From Cellulomonas hominis (GTDB lineage: Bacteria; Actinomycetota; Actinomycetes; Actinomycetales; Cellulomonadaceae), in the NCBI RefSeq assembly GCF_014201095.1, contig NZ_JACHDN010000001.1, positions 4,425,148 through 4,489,147 on the forward strand: a DNA stretch of 64,000 nucleotides. Reading direction: 5' to 3'. Under the pieces are notes generated by a model, which saw only the letters and a program-made list of their open reading frames with translations, was not told the DNA's origin and made no database searches. Below are positions 15,139-22,023 of the stretch, piece after piece. Every line of letters begins with the position of its first letter. Positions within the stretch are counted from its first letter, which is position 1. The translations under genes were made by a program, and so were the position numbers.

Positions 15139-16941
15139 ATGTCCGACAACGTGCAGCTTCCCGCCCTCGGCGAGTCCGTCACCGAGGGCACCGTCACCCG
15201 CTGGCTCAAGAACGTGGGTGACCGCGTCGAGGTCGACGAGCCCCTGCTCGAGATCTCGACCGACAAGGTCGACACCGAGGTCCCGTCGCCGTTCGCCGGC
15301 GTGCTGGAGCAGATCCTGGTGCAGGAGGACGAGACCGCCGAGGTCGGCGCCGTCCTGGCCGTGATCGGCGACGGCTCGGGCTCGGGCGAGGCCCCGGCGG
15401 AGCAGGCGCCCGCGCAGCAGGAGGCCGCCCCGGCCGAGCAGCCCACGCAGGGCGAGGGCTACGGCGACCCGGCCCCCGAGGCCGAGACGGCCGCGGCGCC
15501 CGCGCCCGCCGCGCAGGAGCAGGCCGCCCCCGCGGCCGAGACGTCCGGCGACGGCCAGCGGGTCACCCTGCCGGCGCTCGGCGAGTCCGTCACCGAGGGC
15601 ACCGTCACCCGCTGGCTGAAGCAGGTCGGCGACAGCGTCGAGGTCGACGAGCCGCTGCTCGAGATCTCGACCGACAAGGTCGACACCGAGGTCCCGTCGC
15701 CGTTCGCCGGCACGCTCCAGCAGATCCTGGTGGGCGAGGACGAGACCGCCGAGGTCGGCGCCCCGCTCGCCGTGATCGGCTCGGGTGCCGCGCCGACGGC
15801 CTCCGCGCCGGCCCAGGACGGCGCCGCCCAGGCCGCCGCCCCCGCCGCGACCGAGGCCGCGCCGCAGGTCGCCGCGCCGGAGGAGGCCCCCGCGCCGACG
15901 CCGGCCCCGGTTCCGGCCCCGACGCAGCAGGCCGCCCCCGCGCAGCCCGCCGCCCCGGCGGCTCCGGCCGCGCCCGCGGCCCCCGCCCAGGCCCAGGGCT
16001 CGTACCTCACGCCCCTGGTCCGCAAGCTGGCCGCCGAGAAGGGCGTCGACGTGGCGTCCCTGACCGGCACCGGCGTCGGCGGACGCATCCGCAAGGAGGA
16101 CGTGCTCGAGGCCGCCGCGAAGGCGGAGGAGGCCGCCAAGGCCGCCGCCGCCCAGCAGGCCCCTGCGGCAGCCCCGGCCGCCGCCGCCCCGGCCGCCGCG
16201 CCGAAGCCGGTCGAGCCGTCGCCGCTGCGCGGCACCACCGAGAAGGCCAGCCGCCTGCGGCAGGTCATCGCGGAGCGCATGGTCGACGCCCTGCACAGCC
16301 AGGCGCAGCTGACCTCCGTGGTCGAGGTCGACGTCACCAAGGTGGCGAAGCTCCGGGCCCGCGCGAAGGACTCCTTCAAGGCCCGCGAGGGCGTCAACCT
16401 CACGTTCCTGCCGTTCTTCGTGCAGGCCGCGGTCGAGGCGCTCAAGGTGCACCCGAAGATCAACGGCGTGCTCGAGGGCAAGGAGATCACCTACCACGGC
16501 TCCGAGAACATCGGCATCGCGGTGGACACCGAGCGCGGCCTGGTCGTGCCGGTCATCCGCGACGCGGGCGACCTCAACCTCGCGGGCATCGGCCGCAAGA
16601 TCGCCGACCTCGCGGGCCGCACGCGCGCCAACAAGGTCACCCCGGACGAGCTGTCCGGCGCGACCTTCACGGTGACGAACACGGGTTCGGGCGGCGCGCT
16701 GTTCGACACGCCGATCGTCCCCGGCGGCACCTCCGCGATCCTCGGCACCGGCGCGATCGTCAAGCGCCCGGTCGTCGTCAAGGGCGCGGACGGCGAGGAG
16801 GTCATCGCGATCCGGTCGATGTGCTACCTGGCCCTGTCGTACGACCACCGGCTGGTGGACGGTGCGGACGCCTCGCGGTACCTCATGACCGTGAAGCAGC
16901 GGATCGAGGAGGGCGCGTTCGAGGCCGAGGTCGGCCTCTGA
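15139..16941 (+). CDS. sucB: 2-oxoacid dehydrogenase E2, dihydrolipoamide succinyltransferase (SucB, actinobacterial type)
   Basis: A 600-residue E2 core enzyme. Two lipoyl domains (about residues 4-79 and 141-216) carry the lipoylation lysines Lys43 and Lys180 in the STDKVDTE motif. Long Ala/Pro linkers follow, then a peripheral-subunit-binding domain (about 289-325, [17 protein letters not shown]), and a C-terminal acyltransferase domain ending with [10 protein letters not shown] (His570, Asp574). The architecture matches the actinobacterial SucB family, whose members in mycobacteria and corynebacteria serve as the pyruvate dehydrogenase E2, so AceF/DlaT may be the better name. The ribosome site AAGGAG lies upstream; the gene is co-transcribed with lpd. 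lipA and lipB, needed to lipoylate it, are not in the window. Confidence 0.95.
   Translation: MSDNVQLPALGESVTEGTVTRWLKNVGDRVEVDEPLLEISTDKVDTEVPSPFAGVLEQILVQEDETAEVGAVLAVIGDGSGSGEAPAEQAPAQQEAAPAEQPTQGEGYGDPAPEAETAAAPAPAAQEQAAPAAETSGDGQRVTLPALGESVTEGTVTRWLKQVGDSVEVDEPLLEISTDKVDTEVPSPFAGTLQQILVGEDETAEVGAPLAVIGSGAAPTASAPAQDGAAQAAAPAATEAAPQVAAPEEAPAPTPAPVPAPTQQAAPAQPAAPAAPAAPAAPAQAQGSYLTPLVRKLAAEKGVDVASLTGTGVGGRIRKEDVLEAAAKAEEAAKAAAAQQAPAAAPAAAAPAAAPKPVEPSPLRGTTEKASRLRQVIAERMVDALHSQAQLTSVVEVDVTKVAKLRARAKDSFKAREGVNLTFLPFFVQAAVEALKVHPKINGVLEGKEITYHGSENIGIAVDTERGLVVPVIRDAGDLNLAGIGRKIADLAGRTRANKVTPDELSGATFTVTNTGSGGALFDTPIVPGGTSAILGTGAIVKRPVVVKGADGEEVIAIRSMCYLALSYDHRLVDGADASRYLMTVKQRIEEGAFEAEVGL
15244..15711 (+). 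repeat. Tandem lipoyl-domain DNA repeat inside sucB
   Basis: The two lipoyl domains are so alike at DNA level that 57 consecutive bases are identical (15244-15300 and 15655-15711, offset 411 bp or 137 codons). Recent conversion between them, or a domain duplication kept uniform, is likely. Confidence 0.85.
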
Positions 16942-16961
16942 CCGCTCGCTGAGCGACACCC

Positions 16962-16998
16962 CGGCGCCCCGGTGACCCTCGCGGTCCCCGGGGCGCCG
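16962..16998 (+). terminator. Terminator hairpin of lpd-sucB
   Basis: CGGCGCCCCGG (16962-16972) pairs perfectly with CCGGGGCGCCG (16988-16998), 21 bp beyond the sucB stop. Confidence 0.7.
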
Positions 16999-17003
16999 TC
17001 GTG

Positions 17004-17032
17004 TTGCCGGCCCCGCGGGCCGCGGCTACCGT
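17004..17032 (+). promoter_or_regulatory. Promoter of the GH144-like gene
   Basis: TTGCCG (17004-17009), 17-bp spacer, TACCGT (17027-17032). It begins right after the sucB terminator, so the glucanase gene is transcribed separately. Confidence 0.55.
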
Positions 17033-17042
17033 GCTGGCGCCC

Positions 17043-17063
17043 TTTCGACAACGGACGTCGAAA
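17043..17063. promoter_or_regulatory. Operator-like inverted repeat before the GH144-like gene
   Basis: TTTCGAC and GTCGAAA flank a 7-bp centre, making a 21-bp dyad just past the expected transcription start. The neighbouring LacI regulator is the natural candidate to bind it. Confidence 0.5.
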
Positions 17064-17097
17064 TCTCGGTGTCCCGGAGCCACGAGGATGTGTCCCC

Positions 17098-18984
17098 ATG
17101 CGCGAACCGACGCCCGCCGACCGGCGCGAGCGACCCGCACCCCCCACCCGCCGGCGCCACCGACGCGGGGCCGCGGCCGCGGTGGCCGCGCTCGGCCTGA
17201 CCGGCGCCCTGCTGGTCCCGTCCCCCGCCCTCGCGGGCAACGGCAACGGGAACGGCAACGGCGGCCACGGCAACGGCCGCGACACGGCTCAGCTCCGCAC
17301 GTGGCTCGCCGACACGTACACCTCGCTCGAGGCGATGACCGCCCCGGCGACCGGGCTCGTGTCCGACAACATCGCCAGCAACCTCGACCCGGCGACCGCG
17401 AGCGCGTACACCTCCCCCACGAACATCGGCGGCTACCTGTGGTCCACGGTCGTCGCGCGCGACCTGGGCCTGCTCGACGGCGACGAGGCCCGGGACCGGA
17501 TGGCCACCACGCTGGGCACCCTGGCGACGATGGACCGGCACGACGAGTCCGGCATGTTCTACAACTGGTACGACCCGGCCACCGGCGACCGCGTCGACAC
17601 CTGGCCGGACGACGGCGCGGTCGTCGAGCACTTCCTGTCCTCGGTGGACAACGGCTGGCTGGCCGCCGCGCTGCGGGTCGTCGCGAGCGCCGAGCCGAGC
17701 CTCGCGGACGAGGCCACCGCGCTGTACGACTCGATGCACTTCGGCGTCTACTACAACCCCGAGGGCCGGCCGGACCTCGGGGTCGGGCTGATCCGCGGCG
17801 GGTTCTGGGACGAGGAGCCGGCGGGCTGCTCGGTGCCGGGCAGCTACACCGGCGGCGAGACCGTCTACTACACCTGCCACCACTACGACACGACGGTCTC
17901 GGAGACCCGGATCGCCCTGTACCTCGGCATCGCGGACGGCGAGATCCCGCCGGAGGCGTACTGGGGCACGTACCGCACGTTCCCGTCCACCTGCGACTGG
18001 TCGTGGCAGGAGCAGCGCCCGAGCGGCGTGACCCGCACGTACGACGGCGTCGACGTGTACGAGGGCGTGTACCACGACGGGGAGATGGCGCTGGTGCCCG
18101 GCTGGGGCGGCTCGATGTTCGAGGCGCTGATGCCGGACATGCTGATCCCGGAGTCGGAGTGGGCGCCGCGGTCCTGGGGCGTGAACCACCCGCTGGTCGT
18201 CGAGGCCCAGAAGCGGCACGGGCTGGACGAGGCCGGCTACGGCTACTGGGGCTTCTCCCCCGCGAGCAACCCGCACGGCGGCTACGCGGAGTACGGCGTG
18301 GACGCCCTCGGCATGCGGTCGGACGGCTACCTGTCGGACGGCACGACCGACGTCGACCTCGGCTTCGCGGGCTGCCGCGAGGCCACCAACCCGGACCCGG
18401 AGTTCGGCGACGGCGTCGTCACCCCGCACGCGGCCTTCCTGGGCCTCGAGTACGACCCCCGCGGCGTCGTGGACAACCTGCGCCGGATCGCCGCGGACTT
18501 CGACGCGTACGGGCCCGGCGGGTTCGCCGACGCGGTCGCCGTGCGCTCCGGCACCGTCGCGCAGCGGCACCTGTCGCTCGACCAGGCGATGATCGTCGCC
18601 GCCATCGGCAACCACCTGGGCGACGGCCTGCTCCGCGACTACGTCGTCGGGCCCGACATGGAGCAGAACCTGCGGCCGGTGCTGGCGGCCGAGGTGTTCT
18701 CGTCGGCGGCCGAGCCCGTGCGGCCGGCGGTGACCGAGCCGCGCCGCCCCGTCGGGACGCTCGACCGCCTGGCCGGGACCGGCGAGCCGGGCGCGCACCT
18801 GACCGTCACCGGCGCCGCCGGGGTCTGGTGCACGGCCGACGTCGCCGCGGACGGCACCTGGGCGTGCGCCGTGCCGCCGGTGACGACGCCGGGCGCCCAC
18901 CGGGTCACGGCGAGCACCACGAACGACGCCGGGATCACCGTCGAGGGCCGCACCGTCACCCTGAAGGTGAACGGGCGCGGCTGA
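17098..18984 (+). CDS. Secreted GH144-like (glycoamylase-like, DUF3131-type) glucanase with C-terminal Ig-like domain
   Basis: A 628-residue exported enzyme. A basic n-region (RRRHRRG), hydrophobic core and cleavage-like PSPALA-G give a signal peptide. The mature N-terminus is a Gly-Asn repeat of GNGNGNGNGG type. An (alpha/alpha)6-type catalytic region follows (about 60-535) with blocks GMFYNWYDPATGDRV, SVDNGWLAAALRVV, WGGSMFEALMPDML, YGYWGFSPASNPHGGY and VTPHAAFLGLEYDP, which match the PF10091/GH144 group (endo-beta-1,2-glucanases and relatives). A C-terminal Ig-like module (about 550-628) ends the protein. GAGGA (17084-17088) lies 9 nt before the ATG. beta-1,2-Glucan is the likely substrate by family only; other GH144-like specificities exist. 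Confidence 0.82.
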   Translation: MREPTPADRRERPAPPTRRRHRRGAAAAVAALGLTGALLVPSPALAGNGNGNGNGGHGNGRDTAQLRTWLADTYTSLEAMTAPATGLVSDNIASNLDPATASAYTSPTNIGGYLWSTVVARDLGLLDGDEARDRMATTLGTLATMDRHDESGMFYNWYDPATGDRVDTWPDDGAVVEHFLSSVDNGWLAAALRVVASAEPSLADEATALYDSMHFGVYYNPEGRPDLGVGLIRGGFWDEEPAGCSVPGSYTGGETVYYTCHHYDTTVSETRIALYLGIADGEIPPEAYWGTYRTFPSTCDWSWQEQRPSGVTRTYDGVDVYEGVYHDGEMALVPGWGGSMFEALMPDMLIPESEWAPRSWGVNHPLVVEAQKRHGLDEAGYGYWGFSPASNPHGGYAEYGVDALGMRSDGYLSDGTTDVDLGFAGCREATNPDPEFGDGVVTPHAAFLGLEYDPRGVVDNLRRIAADFDAYGPGGFADAVAVRSGTVAQRHLSLDQAMIVAAIGNHLGDGLLRDYVVGPDMEQNLRPVLAAEVFSSAAEPVRPAVTEPRRPVGTLDRLAGTGEPGAHLTVTGAAGVWCTADVAADGTWACAVPPVTTPGAHRVTASTTNDAGITVEGRTVTLKVNGRG

Positions 18985-18989
18985 GAGGA

Positions 18990-19997
18990 CTACCCGGCTG
19001 GTGGTGCTGTGGACTCCCGCACCACCAGCCGGGTCGCCAGCTCGAGGTGCGCCGGGCCGCGGGTCCCCTCCCGCGCCCGGTGCACCAGCGTGACCGCGGC
19101 GTCGCCCATCTCGGCGAGCGGCTGGCGCACGGTGGTCAGCGGCGGGTCGAGCCACGGCGTCACGGGCAGGTCGTCGAAGCCCACGACCGACAGGTCCCGC
19201 GGCACCCGCACGCCGTGCTCGCGCGCGGCCCGCAGCACGCCCAGCGCGGCGTCGTCGCTGCCGGCGAAGACCGCGGTCGGCGGGTCGTCCAGCCGCAGCA
19301 GCAGGCTGGCGGCCCGGAACCCGCCGTCCACCCCGTAGTCCCCGGTCCGGATGAGGTCGTCGTCCACCGGCAGCCCGGCCTGGATCAGCGCCGTCCGGTA
19401 CCCGGCCAGGCGCGCGACGGCGTCGTCCTGCTCCTGGGGGCCGGTGATGGTCGCGATGCGCCGGTGCCCGAGCGACACGAGGTGCGCGGTCGCGTCCAGG
19501 CCGCCGCGGAAGTTCGTGGCCCCGACGGCCAGGACGCCCGCCTCGACCGGCCGCCGCGGGTCCACGACCACCAGCGGCACGCCCGCGCGCCCCAGGTCGG
19601 CCCGGGCTCCGGCGTCCGGGACGCCCACCACGCTCACCAGCCCGTCCGTGCCCCGGGCCAGCACGTGCCGCACCCACGAGCCGCAGGACTCCGCGTCCGG
19701 GTCGACGGTCACCACCAGGTCGGCGCCCAGGCGGGACGCCGCGCGCGCCGCCCCCCGCACCACGGCCTCCGCCCAGGACGCGTCGAGGTCGAGCATCCGC
19801 AGGTCGACGAACCCGGTGCGCCGGCTGCCGGACGGCCGCACGGCGTACCCGTGCCGGGCGAGCACCCCGGTGACCCGCGCCCGGGTGGCCTCGGCGACGT
19901 CGGGGCGGGAGTTCAGCACCTTGGACACCGTGGGGACGGACACCCCGGCCTCGGCGGCGACGACGGCCAGCGGCGGGGGCGACGGTGCGGCGTCCAT
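18990..19997 (-). CDS. LacI family transcriptional regulator
   Basis: A 335-residue LacI/GalR repressor. Residues about 10-55 form the HTH and hinge (VVAAEAGVSVPTVSKVLNSRPDVAEATRARV), followed by a periplasmic-binding-protein-like sensor domain (GTDGLVSVVGVP, LVSLGHRRIATITGP, TAVFAGSDDAALGVL, VVGFDDLPVTPWLDPPLTTVRQP) and the end VVRESTAPPAG. The ATG at 19997 sits 8 nt after a TAGGGT box, hence leaderless, unlike the other LacI genes here. Convergent with the GH144-like gene (5-bp gap), it probably controls that gene through the dyad at 17043-17063; the inducer would then be a glucan fragment. Confidence 0.9.
   Translation of the reverse strand: MDAAPSPPPLAVVAAEAGVSVPTVSKVLNSRPDVAEATRARVTGVLARHGYAVRPSGSRRTGFVDLRMLDLDASWAEAVVRGAARAASRLGADLVVTVDPDAESCGSWVRHVLARGTDGLVSVVGVPDAGARADLGRAGVPLVVVDPRRPVEAGVLAVGATNFRGGLDATAHLVSLGHRRIATITGPQEQDDAVARLAGYRTALIQAGLPVDDDLIRTGDYGVDGGFRAASLLLRLDDPPTAVFAGSDDAALGVLRAAREHGVRVPRDLSVVGFDDLPVTPWLDPPLTTVRQPLAEMGDAAVTLVHRAREGTRGPAHLELATRLVVRESTAPPAG
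18992..19034. terminator. Bidirectional terminator inside the 3' end of the LacI gene
   Basis: ACCCGGCTGGTGGTGC (18992-19007) pairs perfectly with GCACCACCAGCCGGGT (19019-19034). The stem lies 8 bp after the GH144-like stop and encodes the C-terminus and stop of the convergent LacI gene. Confidence 0.7.
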
Positions 19998-20011
19998 GGC
20001 GCCCCACCCTA
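19998..20011 (-). promoter_or_regulatory. Leaderless promoter of the LacI gene
   Basis: Minus-strand TAGGGT (20006-20011), 8-nt spacer, ATG at 19997. Confidence 0.5.
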
Positions 20012-20057
20012 GGCGCGCCGGTGGCCACGCCCCCGCGACGCGCGCCGGCCGGGACCG

Positions 20058-20069
20058 TAGGGTCGGCGC
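20058..20069 (+). promoter_or_regulatory. Leaderless promoter of the TIGR01777 gene
   Basis: TAGGGT (20058-20063), 6-nt spacer, ATG at 20070. Confidence 0.6.
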
Positions 20070-20957
20070 ATGGTCGTGGTGGTGGCGGGGTCGAGCGGGC
20101 TGATCGGGACGGCGCTGGTCCGGCGCCTGCACGCGGAGGGCCACGAGGTGCGCCGCCTGGTGCGCCGCCCCGCGCGGGCGCCGGGCGAGCACACCTGGGA
20201 CCCGGCCACCGGCGCGCTGGACCCCGCCGCGCTCGCCGGCGCCGACGCCGTGGTGAACCTCGCGGGCGCCGGGGTGGGCGACCGCCGGCTGACCGCCGCG
20301 CGCAAGCGGGTGGTCCTGGAGTCCCGCACCCGCAGCACGGCCCTGATCGCGACCACCGCCGCCGCCCTGGACGACCCGCCGCGCGTGCTGCTGCAGGGCT
20401 CGGCGACGGGCGCCTACGGCGAGCGCGGCGACGCGGTGGTGACCGAGGCTGACCCCTACGGCGACACGTTCCTGGCCGGCGTCGTCCGCCGGTGGGAGGA
20501 CGCCGCCGCGCCCGCCGTCGAGCACCCCGGCATCCGGGTGGCGTTCCTGCGGACCGGCATCGTGCTCGCGCCGCGCGGCGGGGCGCTCGGCCGGCTGCTG
20601 CCGCTGGTGCGGCTGGGGCTCGGCGGGCCGCTGGGGTCGGGCCGCCAGTACTGGAGCTGGATCACCCTGGAGGACCAGGTCCGGGCGGTCCTGCACCTGC
20701 TCGACGCGCCCGTGCACGGGCCGGTGAACCTCGTGGCCGAGCCCGCGACGCAGCTCGAGGTCGTCCGGGCGCTGGCCCAGCGGCTGCACCGGCCGGCCGC
20801 GCTCCCGGCGCCGGGCTGGGCGGTCCGGCTGGGGCTCGGGGCGTTCGCCGAGGAGATCCTCGGGTCGGTGCGCGCGGTCCCGGAGGTGCTGCGCGCGGCG
20901 GGGTTCGTGCACCGGCACCCGACGATCGCGGACGCGGCGCGGGCGGTCGTGCCGTGA
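20070..20957 (+). CDS. TIGR01777 family epimerase-like protein (SDR)
   Basis: A 295-residue extended-SDR protein of the TIGR01777 (YfcH-like) family. The nucleotide-binding start is VVVVAGSSGLIGTALVRRLHAEGHEVRRLVR, followed by ADAVVNLAGAGVGDRRLTAARK, LLQGSATGAYGERG (in place of the YxxxK active site), FLRTGIVLAPRGGAL and WITLEDQVRAVLHLL; the C-terminal DUF1731 region contains LGLGAFAEEILGS. Biochemical function is unknown. From memory, a homologue (Rv2216) follows the E2 gene in mycobacteria, so this gene is part of the core backbone, separated here from sucB by the GH144-like/LacI pair. Confidence 0.88.
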   Translation: MVVVVAGSSGLIGTALVRRLHAEGHEVRRLVRRPARAPGEHTWDPATGALDPAALAGADAVVNLAGAGVGDRRLTAARKRVVLESRTRSTALIATTAAALDDPPRVLLQGSATGAYGERGDAVVTEADPYGDTFLAGVVRRWEDAAAPAVEHPGIRVAFLRTGIVLAPRGGALGRLLPLVRLGLGGPLGSGRQYWSWITLEDQVRAVLHLLDAPVHGPVNLVAEPATQLEVVRALAQRLHRPAALPAPGWAVRLGLGAFAEEILGSVRAVPEVLRAAGFVHRHPTIADAARAVVP

Positions 20958-20978
20958 GCGCGGTCGACCCCGAACACG

Positions 20979-22010
20979 TCAGCCCAGCCGCACGACCCGC
21001 CCCTCCTCCGCGGAGACGCGCGCGGCGTCCAGCACCCGCGCCGTGACCACCGCGTCCGCCGGGTCCACCGGCACCGGCCCGTCGCCGCGCACCCAGGCCT
21101 CGACGGCGCGGTAGAAGTCGGGGTGCCCGCCGGGCGCGCGCCGGACCGGCACCCGCTCGTCGCCGTGCACCAGCCAGCCCTCGTGGCCGTCGTCGCCGTC
21201 GTCCAGCACCGCGAACGGCGTCGCCTCGCCCTCGAACGAGGTCACCAGGTACGCCGCCCGGTCGCCGAGCACGCGGGTGCGCGGCCCGGGCGCCCCCACC
21301 AGCCCGCCGGCCTGCAGGTGGCTGACCACCGCGGAGCCGTCCGGCCGGGCGACGTGGGTCAGGGCGAGGAACACGTCGTCCGGCGCCGGCGTCGTGATGC
21401 TGCGCAGCTCGGCGTAGACCGTGGCCACCGGCCCGAACAGCTGCACGGCGGAGTCCACGAGATGCGCCCCGAGGTCCAGCAGCAGGCCGCCGGCGCGGGT
21501 GTCGTTCTCCTTCCACCGGTCCTGCGGCACCGGGCGCCAGCGCTCCCAGCGCCGCTCGAACCGGTGCACCCGGCCGAGCTCCCCCGCGTCGAGCAGGCCG
21601 CGCAGCGTGATCTGCTCCGGGTCCCACCGGCGGTTCTGGAAGACGGTGAGCCGGCCCCCGGCCTCGGCGCCCAGCCGGGTCAGGTGCGCCGCCTCGTCCG
21701 CGGTGGTCGCCAGCGGCTTGTCGACGACGACGGGCAGCCCTGCCGCGAGCGCCAGCTCGACGTGGTCGACGTGGTCCCCGGTGGGGCTCGCGATCACCAC
21801 GACGTCGAGCTCGCCGGCGTGCGCCAGCAGGCCCTCGACGTCGCGGTCGACCGCGACGCCCGGCCAGTCGCGCTCGGCCGCGGTGGCGCGCGCGGGGTTC
21901 CGGGACACCACGCGCACCACGTCCGCCCCGACCTCGCGCAGGAGGCGGGCGTGGATGCCCCGCCCCGCCGAGCCGTAGCCGACCAGTCCCACCCGCAGCG
22001 CGTCCGTCAT
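20979..22010 (-). CDS. Gfo/Idh/MocA family oxidoreductase
   Basis: A 343-residue NAD(P)-dependent oxidoreductase. The Rossmann start LRVGLVGYGSAGRGIHARLL and DVVVIASPTGDHVDHVELALAAG are followed by the conserved catalytic-lysine block VVVDKPLATTADEA and a C-terminal alpha/beta domain with GGLLLDLGAHLVDSAVQLFG. Such enzymes act on sugars or inositols; substrate unknown. The ATG at 22010 is chosen over a GTG 9 nt upstream because it lies 7 nt after a TAGGGT box. That box begins with the TAG stop codon of the MMPL gene. Convergent with the TIGR01777 gene. Confidence 0.88.
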   Translation of the reverse strand: MTDALRVGLVGYGSAGRGIHARLLREVGADVVRVVSRNPARATAAERDWPGVAVDRDVEGLLAHAGELDVVVIASPTGDHVDHVELALAAGLPVVVDKPLATTADEAAHLTRLGAEAGGRLTVFQNRRWDPEQITLRGLLDAGELGRVHRFERRWERWRPVPQDRWKENDTRAGGLLLDLGAHLVDSAVQLFGPVATVYAELRSITTPAPDDVFLALTHVARPDGSAVVSHLQAGGLVGAPGPRTRVLGDRAAYLVTSFEGEATPFAVLDDGDDGHEGWLVHGDERVPVRRAPGGHPDFYRAVEAWVRGDGPVPVDPADAVVTARVLDAARVSAEEGRVVRLG

Positions 22011-22023
22011 GGGCGACACCCTA
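22011..22023 (-). promoter_or_regulatory. Leaderless promoter of the Gfo/Idh/MocA gene, overlapping a stop codon
   Basis: Minus-strand TAGGGT (22018-22023), 7-nt spacer, ATG at 22010. TAG at 22021-22023 is also the stop of the upstream MMPL gene. Confidence 0.6.

Noticed and set aside
13696..16959. 1087-codon open frame on the minus strand across lpd and sucB
   Set aside because: It is the antisense shadow of two well-supported genes with clear FAD, lipoyl and acyltransferase motifs; its translation is Leu/Arg/Gly repeats.
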